Source of the DNA: Megalopta genalis
Taxonomy: Eukaryota; Arthropoda; Insecta; Hymenoptera; Halictidae
Length of the DNA: 64,000 nucleotides
Direction of reading: 5' to 3'
NCBI RefSeq assembly: GCF_051020955.1
Contig: NC_135017.1
Location: forward strand, 31,838,689-31,902,688
Made by a program: the position numbers and the translations under genes. A model generated the notes under the pieces. It saw only the letters and a list, made by a program, of their open reading frames with translations. It had not been told where the DNA came from and searched no databases. How positions within the stretch are numbered: position 1 is the first letter of the stretch; each line of letters begins with the position of its first letter. This document shows, one piece after another, positions 19,911-31,860 of the stretch.

Positions 19911-20020
19911 GAAAAAAGTATTTGGCCAAGCGGGACTCCGGAAGAAAGTATTTGACCAAGCAGGATCCTAGAAGAAAATATTTGGCCAAGCAGGATCCTA
20001 GAAGAAAATATTTGGCCATT
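19911..20020. repeat. 30-bp minisatellite, about 3.7 units
   Basis: Units start at 19911, 19941, 19971 and 20001 with exact 30-bp spacing: GAAGAAAATATTTGGCCAAG followed by CAGGATCCTA, with the first unit the most diverged. Because the period is divisible by three, both strands translate to ten-residue repeats (RKYLAKQDPR on plus). No start, domain or context supports a real repeat protein. Confidence 0.9.
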
Positions 20021-21380
20021 CAAGTTTACATAGGGGCGAATAATAATTTGCTTAATATTCGCAGTATCCAATATTTTAGTGACATATTTAAGTGTGTATG
20101 TGACTGTTTTGACGAGTGCTGATGATGATTTTATAAAATTTTCCATTTATTGATGAAACTTTCTTACTCTTATCTTGTGCTTTTGTTAATTTCTCTACAT
20201 TTTTCTCAAAGACAATGATAGAAATTAACCAATTTCGACCTCAACTATGGCAATGAAAGTTTTGTACCGGATATGTTCTGAGGAGTCCGAAATGCATAAT
20301 TATTTACCCTGGAGATGATGAGAGGATTATAAATTTTTAACAAAGTCGAAGAGGATACAGCAGTTTAATTGTGCCTTTGACCGCAAGAGTACTGAACTAA
20401 AGAAATTTTAAGAGCGCGGGCAAACATGGAGCAGTTCGCTTATGGTTTCTGTGGTCAGTTTGTCTGAGTACGCTTCCAGATGCGGTTGGGTCAAAGAATG
20501 TCTAATATGTAAGAAACTACTAAAATATATCAATTTTAGCAGTTATATTTTAATTGAATTAAAAAGTATACATTAACAACGTATTTCAAATCGATGAAAA
20601 TCGGTGAAGTGCGATAATTACCGGATATTACCAAATAATTGCCGGAATTAAGTTATATTGGTTGACTTGAAAATTTGAAAATAAAACTGTTCGATGTAAA
20701 AACGGATATTAATTTCGCATGCTGGAAAGATTGGAACAATTGTTAGTGTTCGTAAATAATGTATGATTTTGTTTACTTGGCCAAACGAATTCTGTTTGTA
20801 ACGTTTTAATACAAAATGTTATCGTTTCATCATCCGGAACAGCGCGGAGAGATATCGCAATTTTGACTACATAATTTTTCGAGTTTCTCTCGAGAACACG
20901 GCTAAAATTCAGGATGCTGTGACCTATATAGCTAATCCGATAGGTGACCTGCATGCAAAATCTCGCATTGATTTGTCAACTGGTATCTACATGACTCGGT
21001 AATCAAGAAACGAACGAACGGAAATATTTCTCTTTTACTTACTAAATATGAATTATTGCGTTAAACATTTATTTAATTTAGACGCTGCGAAGATGTACGA
21101 TCTATAAACATTTTAATACAGGTATATTCTATGTATTGAATGATTTTAGTGTTTTATCTGCATTTTATAGAATTGAAATAAATTCTTAATTTCTTATCTG
21201 CTTTGTATGGAATTGAAGTAAATTCGGGATTAATAAAACAAACAAGCATAAAGACTGTTTAATCTAATATTTATTAGATTCGATTTAAATATACGGAATT
21301 ATCATTAATTTTATACTATGACAGCGTATAAATGATAGGAAAGTGAAGGTAAAGAAAGAGAACGTTTCGCACTTTGATAA
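20021..21380. other. AT-rich intergenic DNA
   Basis: No gene or repeat family recognised. Confidence 0.45.
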
Positions 21381-22439
21381 CGTTAGGGTGGGGTATTTGA
21401 AAAGGGACACCTGAATAACTCGCATGTTTTTTGCAATAGAAAAAAAGGTTTCAGACAAAAGTTGTTGGATTTCGAGGGGCACATAATGTGATGTCAATAA
21501 TTTTTTTATTGATGAAGGCGTAGAGGACATATGATGGGCAAACTTGTTTTTTTTAAATGGGATGACCTAATTTTTTATTCGCGTTCTGATAGAGCCTTTC
21601 AAGGCGAATACAATAACGCATAAATGAAAGTCATTCAGGGTCACAATATATGAACTACAATGAAAAACAAATTCTTCTATCGCGTTCAAGTTTCTTTGTA
21701 CTAACATGCGGATTTTGTTCTACAGTGGCTAAAATATTTTTATCGCATTCGCCACATTAGTCATTCTTTCATCTCGATTGGATGTTTTGTTTGCAACACA
21801 TCTCGTTTCTTGAAACGTTTTTACAATATGCAACAACATTGGCGATGAAGGTCTGACACGATTGGGAAATCTTTCACCATAGATACGCACTGCTTCCCGT
21901 ATAACTTTACGGCATTCACCGTAAATGAAAATCATATCTACTTTATCTGTACTTGTACAACGCATTTTCGAGAACCGAATGTTAATGCAAAGTCGCAATT
22001 TAGTCGAAGAACAAACTAGTAATAGGATCCGTAGATACAGATACCAGTACAATGTGATTCGATGTGTTCTATGACCTATAATAGTGATAACGAGAGGAAC
22101 ATATTAACAACACCAGAACACGCAAGATATTTGAAGTATCTTGGAAGAATCTTTTTCATTGTAGTTCATATGTTGTAACCTTCAATGACCTTTATATATA
22201 GGTCATTATGTTCGTCTTAAAAGGCTCTATCAGAATGTGAATAAAAAATTAGGACATCCTATTTAAAGAAACAAGCTTGACCTTTATATGTCCTCTACGC
22301 CTCCACATATAAAAAGATTATTGACATCATATAATGTGCCCCTCGAAATCAAACAACATTCGTTTAACACTTTCTTTTCTATTGTCAAAAACAAGTGAGT
22401 TATTCAGATGTCTCGTTTCAAATGCCCCCACCCTGTATA
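21381..22439. mobile_element. Family F transposon remnant with DUF4817-like fragment
   Basis: Terminal arms of about 270 bp are inverted: left GGGTGGGGTATTTGAAAAGG then GGACACCTGAATAACTC, right GAGTTATTCAGATGTCTCGT then CAAATGCCCCCACCCTGTAT. Inner landmarks are CGAGGGGCACATAATGTGAT and ATAATGTGCCCCTCG, and GGCGTAGAGGACATATGATG with TATGTCCTCTACGCC. The interior encodes a transposase N-terminus on the minus strand. A 314-bp version with no coding part is at 38631-38944. Confidence 0.88.
21729..22052 (-). pseudogene. Transposase N-terminal helix-turn-helix fragment (DUF4817-like)
   Basis: The 107-residue frame contains MIFIYGECRKVIREAVRIYG, then ERFPNRVRPSS, then VKTFQETRCV (about residues 40-86). 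The pattern of an M-x3-YGE run, then A-x-R-x-Y-x-ERFPNR-x-x-PSS and a following helix, is that of the DUF4817 helix-turn-helix domain of insect DNA transposons (from memory). No catalytic domain follows; the frame continues into unrelated sequence. It shows that family F descends from an autonomous transposon. Confidence 0.75.
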
Positions 22440-22573
22440 CAAATGTATACAAATCGGAAAGAATCCAGAATCAGTGCTGGTGAGCACTGGAGATAGCCGT
22501 CACAATACTATTCGACGAAATAAGAAAATGTTAAAAGAAGTCGCATAATGCGATCAAAAAACAGTTTTTAAAA

Positions 22574-22996
22574 TACAGTCGTCAACAAAAGTGTTCATAC
22601 ACCATTTAAAACACAGTTACTTTTTTAAAACTCGACTAAATGACTTGAATGTTTTTTTGGATGATAGTGGGACTAGTTTACTAGGCAATGACTATACTGC
22701 GAATTTTATGCATTTATAAGAAAAACATGTATATGGAATTTGAAACAGTGATAATGTTACAAGAATTTAAAAACATCTATGTATTATTTTCAACTCACTG
22801 AAATTATTAAAGATAGAAAGGAATATCTATTAGGCTCATGTTTGTTGCAATTGACAAAATGATACTTCTTATTTTACATAAAGATCCGCAGTCTAGCAAT
22901 TACTGAAATGCTATTTTTTAATTTTACTATTACCTTGAACGACAGAAAAAATAAAAAAATGTCTCATTTTTTAACGTTTTTGTCTGAGTCTATAAC
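22574..22996. mobile_element. Family C half-copy C5
   Basis: It starts TACAGTCGTCAACAAAAGTG and includes GACTTGAATGTTTTTTTGGA and TCATTTTTTAACGTTTTTGT, the left half of family C. The right half is missing. An unrelated stretch at about 22700-22900 interrupts it. Confidence 0.65.
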
Positions 22997-24047
22997 GTGT
23001 GGATTTAAATAAATAGATTTACAGCCTGTATTGTTGCGTTCTGAAGATAGACGTGTAGTATACAGTGGATTAGAATCATAGTGGCATAAGTGACTTTCGA
23101 AAGTTTTGACTTATATCTTAAAATGTAATCTATACACGTCAAAGCGTTAAAAAGACAAGTGAAATAAATTATAAAGTTACTATAAATTAGCTTAACTCTA
23201 AATTATCTTAACAATGAAATTATTCAATGAACAATAGACATATTATTAAACAATAACACTCCTTGTTTCTCACAATGAAGAAAACGTGACTATTACTTTG
23301 ACCCCCTCATATCACTTTAATAACCATTTCGCATGGCAAAGAGACCGTTCTGTTATCGCTGCACATGTTTTCCAGACGCGTACTGTATCGAATAGTAACA
23401 TCAAAAATAGATTACAGTTTTGAAACGAAAATATTTTGAAGTTTATCCTCGAAGAGTCACTTTCCAGACCACTTAGCATTGTCACACGATTTTTCAAACA
23501 TTTCCAATAATCTGGCAAAAATATATTTCAAATAAAAGTTGATCCGTATTCGTTGTATAAAAGATTTGGAAAACAAATATTGTTTATGAAAAAGTCACCT
23601 CGATTTTGGAAATGTTAATATAGGTTTGAAATAACGATAAAATAATTTTGGTCAGCGGTTTCACAGGCTACTGTGCGCTAGGGAAATATCGATTTAATAG
23701 TAATCAGAAGTGGAGCACTTCGTGTACAACTGATTTGGGCAGAATACTCTACGCCCTAAAAAACTGGCATTAGAGAATTACTAACCTGGTAGCGGAAGTA
23801 TGTAGATTGCTATAGAATAATATAATGATAGTAAAAAACAACTAATTTGTATTTTTAGGAAATTCGTCCCAAATAGAAAATTAAACAAATATCCGGTTCA
23901 TATTCGGCTGCTCTTTCGAATAGCCTTATTTATATCTGGACACGAAGTAAAGATACACCTGAATCTAAACGTGTAGCTGAAATGTGATATAATTGAGGGT
24001 CTCACCCTATTGAAACGACGTTTAAAGGGCTGAAAAGCATTGCAAGG
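22997..24047. other. AT-rich intergenic DNA
   Basis: No gene or repeat recognised. Confidence 0.45.
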
Positions 24048-24178
24048 TATAGTCCTCGCGCGACAAGAAGGCATCACTGTGCTTATTTCCCCCCTCTTAC
24101 TAGCTGCGGCAGTGAAGAAGCTAGAAAGGGAGGGGGAATGTGAACACAAAAGTGCCTTCTTGTCCCGCGAGGACTATA
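24048..24178. mobile_element. Family B hairpin MITE, copy B3
   Basis: Starts TATAGTCCTCGCGCGACAAG and ends CTTGTCCCGCGAGGACTATA, a perfect terminal match apart from one base. The centre is shortened to 131 bp in total. Confidence 0.85.
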
Positions 24179-26627
24179 CATCGCTTTAAGGCAGGCCCGA
24201 ACCAAACAGTTTTTTTCCTATGTCTACCTAAAACTAGGATCACTGGTAGTATGACACAAAGCGAATGTTTTCTGACGATCAAATTTTAATATGCATGCAA
24301 GTGGTAGCGTCGTCAAAGTCACAACAGTTTTTAATATACAAGATTTAATTTATTATACATTAGCGCGAGTCGAGCTGTTCCCATATTACATTCATAAGAG
24401 AATAATATAGTAATTACTATTAAATTATCGTTTTCCTTTGTAAAAAACGGGAACTACTGCTTCCGTTTGTCGCATTAAATTCTCGCTCGTCAACCATTAT
24501 TATTCGCACATTTTTCTCAGTTCGTTTCTTACTTTATAAATTTCTTTCTTTTGTACTAAGTAGTGTTACAAAGACTTGTTCGACGTGAATAGCTAATCAA
24601 TTTCTACGAACCTTCCACTGGAAGGACCTTCGAGAACGTATTATCATTGTAATAATGTATATGCAATTTGCTGCCACCTATTTAATATTGATTGTCGCAG
24701 GTGAATATAATCAGTGAAATGGACCTCGTCAGTAGATTGTTAATTCTGTATGCAGCTGCATCCAATTAGATTTGAGTAATATGTAACACATGCAGTTGCT
24801 ATCTACGTAAAACGATTTTTTATGAAACTTTCAGTGAACAAAGGGGAACTGACATCGTTTTAAATTTATTAATAAACGACTGCTCGTGCGACTTAAAAAT
24901 CGTCTTAAACAATTGTAAGAAACACGAGTTAAATAAACATGTATTTCTGGTTTTAATAATGTCAATGTATCAAGGAGAATGTGAGAACATTCTTAAATTC
25001 TTCTAATGTCTTTCTGGTTTGGTATTCAACCTAGTAAATTTTATATTTAACATATGTATGTACATAAAATCTGCAATCTATTTACTATTTTAATGATTTA
25101 CAACCTTCTCTAAAATAGTTTCTACATTTTAAGAATTTTGCTAAGTAATTATTTTAGTCTTGGAACTTTTTCAGACCCTGCTTTTTTATTGCTACTGAAG
25201 TAGAATTTTTAGTTTTCATTTCCACCTTTTCCATGTCGAAGGACTCATAAAATGACTTCATAGTACATGAACCGCATTTACACGACTGAAAATATCTCTT
25301 TTGAACGTTTGCTAATTGTTTAGTTAAAAATACTAGCACATCCATTTTCTTCTTCTTGCATTATAAGTAAAAATTTGGAAAAGTATACATGAAATAAAGA
25401 CTGTTATTTTTTAAAATGAAAAATACTATTTACTTGCGTGATGTCTACATAGCGTCTTGGTACAACTTTGCACAACTAGGTTTATTAATTACAATCATCA
25501 TTTTAATTCCGCTGGTAACGTAATTAGAATGTAACTTGCTTTTCTGAAGTCGTTTCAGAGAAAATTGGTATCGAATAACAATAGAAAAATTAACGTTTCT
25601 AGTGTGAGAAAAATTCCTGAATCTGATTAACGATTACTTAATAATATCTTGTAAATTACATGTATGTTTCAACTGTGTTTAATAATAATGGACCCCGTCC
25701 ATTGCAGACAAGTCTATGTGAAAACATCTTGCGATATTTAATAAGTTTATTCTTGTTCTTTTAGTTAAACATACTTGATAGAGAATATTAAAAATATTCG
25801 ACAGTTATCTTTATGTCACTGTCTGTTTGCTTATATAGATAGTAAAAATATTCGCCAAGGCTGCGGGATAGATTACGCTTTGTGAAATATCTTGAGAATA
25901 AATAGCAATGGAAAAAAGTGGAACAATAATTTCTCGTCTTTATTTAAAAAATGGAGTGATGCAAACAAAATTCTTAGAAATTCACTGATTGTAAACAACC
26001 ATGTGAACAACTTTATCTTGATAACTTTTTTGAAAATAATGTACCATAATAATTAACGCGTTTTAACTGCTTCATATTACTGATAAACGAGAAAAAGAAC
26101 AAAAATTGTTGTATTCATTCTGCATTCAGAAATAAATCGAAAAAGAAAGAATAACATTTTCTTCATACGACGCCTAAGAAACCTTTATTTTTCGTATAAT
26201 TTGTATGATATAGTACTATGAGTTCATTATTTTTCTGGTTATTTTAGGTATATCAGGTTATTCCTGTGTAATGTGAAATCTACATCTAAATTTAAACATA
26301 TGTTAGTTTCGCGGATTCTAGTCTAGTAGAAACGGCAGGTCACGAACAGACGCGTCAGCTGATTGCTATTTTATAGTACGCGTATTTGTCAAATCTTTAA
26401 ACTCGACTTTGTCAAAAGCGAAATCTTAAACGAAAGGATGTTATTCTTTTTACATATTTCTGGATCCAGCATTAACTTGCAATCGGTTATATCACGATTT
26501 CAGAGACACTTTGCATATATTTGAGAAAATTTAATGCATGATTCTCTTCAAAAACATAAAACGAAAGTCACTAATAAAAAATATCGAAAAAAATGTGGAT
26601 TTCATTATTAGCTACGTAAGGTACAAA
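24179..26627. other. Long AT-rich intergenic stretch
   Basis: No protein domain, RNA gene or repeat family recognised in about 2.4 kb. Confidence 0.45.
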
Positions 26628-26800
26628 TACAGTGGTGTAAATAATTATAGACTCAAAATAACTTTTACACCTTTAGTGATATTTAAACAAAAACTTAACA
26701 ATATATTATATTTGTATGATATAGAAATATACAAATATAGTTTTTTCTTGGTTTTGTTTAAATATCTGTAAAAATATAAAAATTAGTTTGAGTTTTTAAT
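26628..26800. mobile_element. Family N short palindromic MITE, copy N1
   Basis: ATAATTATAGACTCAAAATA at the left faces TTTGAGTTTTTAATTA at the right. The inner words ATTTAAACAAAAACTTAACA and TAGAAATATACAAATATAG are shared with copies at 33952 and 34186. Confidence 0.7.
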
Positions 26801-26930
26801 TACCATGATTTTAGTTTACTATGATATTAATTACTATGATTTTAACCCACTCATGTTTAGGCAGTGTCCATTATCCAGTGCGATAATCAACCGGCGAAGT
26901 GGTTGTCTTGAACTTTAGTTCGCTACTGTT

Positions 26931-27274
26931 TATACAGGGTGGGTGAAAAATCGTAGTACAACCGACCAGGGGATGATTCTACATGCAAAAATAAGTCGAA
27001 AAAGACTTTCGTTTAAAGCTCCATTTTCGAGAAAAAATAGGTTGTACAAATAATACTATTGAATAGAAATCAAGTAGCGCGTCTGGTCATCGCATACCAA
27101 TTCTACTTCTCGTCATACTACAAGTCACACAATTTATTTTCTTAGCCACACAACATATTTCTCTAAAGTACAGTCATTAATAAAAAAGAATGTTACTCTT
27201 TTTAGTAGACTTATTTCTCCATGTAGAATCAAACACTAGCTGTTGCACCACGATTGTTTATCCACCCTGTATAT
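26931..27274. mobile_element. Family M MITE, copy M1
   Basis: Ends TATACAGGGTGGGTGAAAAA and GTTTATCCACCCTGTATATA. ATGATTCTACATGCAAAAAT on the left faces ATTTCTCCATGTAGAATCA on the right. CATTTTCGAGAAAA and the non-palindromic GCGTCTGGTCAT are family landmarks shared with 30543-30897. Confidence 0.8.
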
Positions 27275-27344
27275 ACTAATCGGTGACGGATCAAGTAGTT
27301 GCGGAAAAGTATCCACCTGCTGGCAAGCGCTGGAGCTAACCGCC

Positions 27345-27530
27345 ATATATAGAATAGAAATTAAGTGGCATGTCTGGCCATTACATTCTAATTCTACTTT
27401 TATTTCCAATTTCTACTTCATTTTCCATCTCAACTATTCGAAAACGCAGCCATAAATGAACAAATGTTATTCTTCTTCTTCTTCAACCTATTTTTTGATG
27501 TAGATGTTTTCACAGATGATTTCAGTTATA
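27345..27530. mobile_element. Family M fragment, copy M2
   Basis: GAATAGAAATTAAGTGGCAT then GTCTGGCCATTACATTC and TTCGAAAACGCAGCC match the middle of family M. Ends are lost. A (TTA)n run follows at about 27575-27600. Confidence 0.5.
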
Positions 27531-27616
27531 GATGTCTCTCGCTCCCATTTTTATGATATCCGTAAATGTTATATTATAAAATTATTATTATTATTATGTT
27601 ATTTTTTATTATCCGT

Positions 27617-28000
27617 GAATGTTAGCAACTGGACAAATTGAATGTAACGGTCAAGGAAAAGCGACCAGAATTGGTCAATCGTAAAGGTATCATTTTCCAC
27701 CAGGATAATGCTAGGCCGCACACGTCTTTGTCCACTCGGCAAAAATTGATGCATATTGGTTGGGAATTGATGTTACACCCACCATATAGCCCTGATCTCG
27801 CGCCAACGGATTACCACTTATTTCGATCCCTGGACAACTCCCTTCGTGGTAAAACTTTTAATGATGATGACGCTGTAAAATTTCACTTAACTCAGTTTTT
27901 GGCCGAAAAGGATCAGACTTTCTACGAGCGTGGAATTTTCAAGTTGTCAGAGAGATGGCAAAAGGTCATCGAACAAAATGGAAAATACATTACAGATTAA
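27617..28000 (+). pseudogene. Mariner transposase C-terminal fragment (second lineage)
   Basis: About 128 codons are open. HQDNARPHTS holds the second catalytic aspartate and YSPDLAPTDYHLF the third, with 34 residues between them; FKLSERWQKVIEQNGKYI closes the protein. The reading frame has no stop within this stretch. The N-terminal DNA-binding part and the first aspartate are gone, so it is inactive. Confidence 0.93.
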
Positions 28001-28071
28001 ACTTCATTCCAAGTAAAAAAAAATTTTGTATTTCATTGAACAAATCGACAATTACTTAGTTGCCAACCCAA
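27617..28071 (+). mobile_element. 5'-truncated mariner, 3' end intact
   Basis: Starts abruptly inside the transposase, directly after a TAG in the same frame, and ends with the mariner terminal repeat TTACTTAGTTGCCAACCCAA, followed by TA. The terminal repeat and protein are different from those of the mariner at 12367, so two mariner lineages are present. Confidence 0.9.
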
Positions 28072-28079
28072 TATTTACA

Positions 28080-28371
28080 AAGTCAGTAGTTCAACTAACT
28101 AATTTGCCGTTCCCTCTCCTTCTCTCGTCTTCTTATTATATTCTTCATCCAGATTGTTCCGTCCAGATGATCCTCTCAGTAAACCATACATTGTTCCCTT
28201 TTCCTCTTCCATTTCTTTGCATTCGTTAATTATGTGTGACGACGTCTCAGTTTTTTCATTGCAAAATCTACATACGTTTCCTCCCCTATTACCCGCAGTG
28301 CTGATCTTCTGCTGAACCTCTTTTTCTGCCAATCTCCTATGCTTTTTGTAGATTTTTCCACGTTTAATCAA
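28080..28371 (-). pseudogene. LINE reverse-transcriptase C-terminal fragment
   Basis: The 90-residue minus-strand frame contains CRFCNEKTETSSHIINEC, a C-x2-C-x8-H-x4-C knuckle followed by a charged region. This is the layout at the C-terminus of many insect non-LTR retrotransposon polyproteins (R1/I/jockey-like), known from memory. No catalytic reverse-transcriptase motif remains. It abuts the 3' end of the truncated mariner. Confidence 0.7.
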
Positions 28372-29307
28372 ATTTTAATTGGCAGCTGTTTTTAACAGGC
28401 GTGTCTCTCGTCACGAGTCCGTACGATCCTTCTAATGTTTATACAGTGTACATAACTTATAACCAAAATCCAACGACGGAAATCTAACGACGGAACTTGT
28501 GCGAGGAAAAACTTGACTGTGATAGATAGAACTGAGAACACATTAATCACCATTTTTAAAAGATAGATTATATCATGTTCCTTCTTTTCCCCCGTTGATT
28601 CTAGGATTAACGTTCCGCGAATCGGCGAACGTTCTTCGTGAGAAGCCTCCTTAACATTTTATCTAACTGTATTACATTAATCCCCGATAAACGTTTCTCT
28701 TCGGACGACTCGAATCTTCTTACCTTCCGATTAACAAGAAGAGCCCGCCCCCAGCCAGCAATCGACTCAATCGAGAAATTAACTCCCGCGTTTACGCCGT
28801 AATCAGCCACTTCGTAAACGTCAACCAGCCCAGAGAAATTTGCGGAACAATCAAATTATCTTGATCACCCCGAATCGGGATGCCTCGTTAGTAGAAGACG
28901 CAAATAAAATACCTTTAACAGAATCGAATCGATCGCCGCTACGCTTTTCCTTGAAAGAATTCAGAATCCGGTATAACAGTGTTCTCTCAATGTGTGCAGA
29001 AACTCCGGCTCTGCAGAGTTTCTTGTAGTGCAAACTTTGGTATAGTTGAAATGGCATTATTCGAAATAATTCATTGAGATCGTTTTGAAATTCTTCTTCA
29101 AGGTTATATCGTGGGCCATCCCAAAACAACCGATAAATTATAATAGTTAAATAATTATCCAATAGTAAGAAACATATTTCTGACGAGTAACTATCCTTTT
29201 ACATCTTTTGTAAGTTTTCCACAAAGCAAATTGTTGTAATGATCTCTTCGAATAAAATCTACATGCTGCATATCATTTCAAGAATTATATCTTTATAATA
29301 AGATGAC

Positions 29308-29309
<2 letters not shown>
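28372..29309. other. Unassigned, GC-moderate DNA
   Basis: 28600-29020 is richer in GC with several short frames, none recognised. Confidence 0.4.

Positions 29310-29341
<32 letters not shown>
29310..29341. repeat. (GA)n microsatellite
   Basis: Sixteen GA units without interruption. Confidence 0.95.
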
Positions 29342-29345
<4 letters not shown>

Positions 29346-30299
29346 TTTTGCTTAAAGTAAATCGATGGACAGGCTCCTTAAAATAAAATCTTTTTATTGC
29401 ACATTATTTTGAAGATTATTTCTTTTGACGTAGCTATTTAAAATCAAAAAATAACGAAATATTTCATTACTTGAAATTGCTATCATTTTAAATGCATCGA
29501 TATTATTTTCATTTTCAAATAATATCATTGAAATTAATTGTTCGAAATTAATTATTAGAACCAGTTATTCTATATTTTCATTCAACAAATATTGCCTAGA
29601 CCTGTTGTAGCATTTCGAATGTAAATAATAGCGATTGAAGGAGGAAGAGAGACTGAATTTTGTGGCGCTTGCCAAGTATTCTCGTGCAAGCTGAGCTTTT
29701 GAAATTCGAAAATCAAAATTTCTTATTTTTGATTTTTAGTCGACGAAACTTTTACCATCCATTACGATTATAATTACTGGTATAATAAGCGATTAAAGCT
29801 TCGGACGTGAAAGCAGGCGATGAATGGAAAACAACGACACGCGGAGAATCGAAACGCTCGGAGAAGATGAAAGACTTGATTCTCTTTCTTTTGAATTCGC
29901 CGTTCTCTTTCAGAAACTTTAATAGCTTGTTATTACACCGGAGATTTTTATGGAAAATAAAAATGTTCTCCATCCATTGCAGAAAACAGGAGTTCAATGG
30001 AAATGTACTTCTTTTCTTAACAATTTTATTGAACTGAGAATAACACAATAATGAGCTTTGAATTCTACAAATATTCCTCTTGCTTTATATTTGATCTGCT
30101 CATACAATTCGCAGTCTAAATATTAAATAAATAATTATAATCGTAATTATAATGTATTTAGTGTTATTCTGATCGGATAAACGATACTAATCGATGATGA
30201 AAATATACGCCGATCGCTTTCACATCCGATACATTATACGTTTATTTCACAAGTAATTACAATCATAATGGATGTATACGAAAAATACGTAATAGACTT
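29342..30299. other. AT-rich intergenic DNA
   Basis: No gene or repeat recognised. A short frame pair at 29752-30048 is not recognised. Confidence 0.4.
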
Positions 30300-30546
30300 T
30301 ACACACTATACAAAATGTTATCAGAAAATAAATGGATAAAAAGGAATAACGTTTTCCGTTTGAAGCTCCATTTTCGAGAAAATCGTGTTTGAAAATGTCT
30401 AGATAAGACATTTATTATTACTTACTACCTATCCGGTAACCACCCTGTATAATCAATAATACACGTATTATCTAGACATTTTCAAACTCGATTTTCTCGT
30501 AAACGAAGTTAATTTTCGCACGTAGAATTACCCCCTATCCTGTATA
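30300..30546. mobile_element. Family M-related inverted fragment, copy M3
   Basis: AAGCTCCATTTTCGAGAAAA then AAAATGTCTAGATAA faces TTATCTAGACATTTTCAAAC then GATTTTCTCGTAAACGAAG. CCACCCTGTATA lies in the middle (about 30441) and CCCTATCCTGTATA at the end, so this may be two partial copies joined head to head. Confidence 0.5.
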
Positions 30547-30897
30547 CAGGATGGTTAGTAACTAGTGGTACAGTCGGGATGGGGATGATTCTGCATACAA
30601 AAATTAAAACGAAAAATTAGAATAATGTTTCCATCATTTTGGACCCCTTTCTTGGTCAAAAATTTGGTTGAAAAATAATACTACTGAATAGGAAGCAAGT
30701 GACGCGTCTGGCCATGTCACACGAATTCTATTTCTCGTCATCGTAGAAGCCACGTAAATTTTACGTATCTGCAAACTCAGTTTTCTCGAAAACACAGCTT
30801 TGAACGAAAAAATGTTACTCCCTTTTGTTGGCTTAATTTGCATGTAGAATGTCTCCTCATCTAGTTTTATCATCGGTTACCGACCACCCTGAATATA
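30543..30897. mobile_element. Family M MITE, copy M4
   Basis: Starts TATACAGGATGGTTAGTAAC, ends GTTACCGACCACCCTGAATA, and carries GACGCGTCTGGCCATGTCAC in the middle, like M1. Confidence 0.75.
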
Positions 30898-31384
30898 CTT
30901 TATTATCATGCAAAAGTGAAACTCGTATAAATCGTTCAGTGTACCCGCGTGTAACAGAAATTAGTAGACTGCGAATTTGATGCATTTATAGCATAAATGG
31001 ATAAACGGAACGCGGAACAATGAAGAGGAAAAAAGCATTTTAAAATATTGTAGCATTACTTTCACTGTGTTAACATCGTTAAAAGAAGAAATACATTTTT
31101 ATTTAATTCCTGCTTGATACGAGAAACGATGAAGATATTTACCTTGTATAATTACTCGCAGTCTAGTAATCAGTGACGAAGAAATTTATAATGCGTGCAA
31201 ATAACCGGAAGACTATAAAAGAGACTGCAACAACTGTAGACTGGTTAAATGGAATTTCTGTTTGTGCACTTTTGTCGACTGCCTTTTCTGGACTGACGAC
31301 GTTTTATGGACCGTGAGAAAGAAAACCAGCCCGTTATACCTAAACGTCTTATGGCGGCGCTGTAAATAGTAAGAGAATGAAGGA
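30898..31384. other. AT-rich spacer
   Basis: Nothing recognised. Confidence 0.4.
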
Positions 31385-31490
31385 AAAGAAAGGAAGGGAG
31401 CGTTTTGCGTTGGTCCCGCTAAAGGACTCATCGGTGAGGCTTTCTAACGGGCCCTGCCTTACACGCGAGGATATCGGAAGGACGGTTAAG
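31385..31490 (-). mobile_element. Decayed antisense LTR fragment of the ribozyme element
   Basis: Read on the minus strand, GTAAGGCAGGGCCCGTTAGA, AGCCTCACCGATGAGTCC and TTTAGCGGGACC align with LTR positions 12507-12560, followed by the same pyrimidine-rich tail. The hammerhead core is damaged: CTGATGA is CCGATGA, the cleavage triplet GTC is GTG, and the GGAC before GAAA is lost. The loop-loop complementarity survives in part (GGGCCCGTT against AGCGGGACC). It is an old relative or solo LTR, showing that the family is not a single recent event. Confidence 0.75.
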
Positions 31491-31497
31491 GACGGTG

Positions 31498-31860
31498 TAC
31501 AAGGTGTCCCAAAATTATGTTACTTCCGAAAAATGAGGAGTTCCTAAGGTCATTTGAAGTAATTTTTCCCTTAGCGTAAATGCAATCCGCTGCTTTGTTT
31601 ACGAGCTATTGACGAAAAACAATGACCAATGAGAGGCGAGATCAACTGCCACGCGGCAGCTGAGCCAATGAGCGGACAACATCCGCTCGTTGGCTTCGGC
31701 CGCCTCGTGCCAGCTGATCTCGCCTATCATTGGTCACTGTTTTTCATTAACAACTCATAAAGAAAGCCGCGGATTGCTTTTGCACTGAGGAAAAAGTTAT
31801 TTCAAGTGATCTTAAGAACCCCTCATTTCCCGGAAGTAACATCATTTTGTGACACCTGTC
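31498..31860. mobile_element. Family A palindromic MITE, copy A3
   Basis: Ends GGTGTCCCAAAATTATGTTA and AACATCATTTTGTGACACCT. Arms contain GACCAATGAGAGGCGAG and AGCCAATGAGCGG on the left, CATTGGTCACTGTTTTTC on the right. Confidence 0.88.

Noticed and set aside
19820..20146. Repeat protein (IFSSRILLGQ-type repeats)
   Set aside because: Produced by the 30-bp minisatellite, which is open on both strands.
28607..29162. Overlapping frames as host exons
   Set aside because: No recognised domain and no convincing splice sites; left as unassigned.
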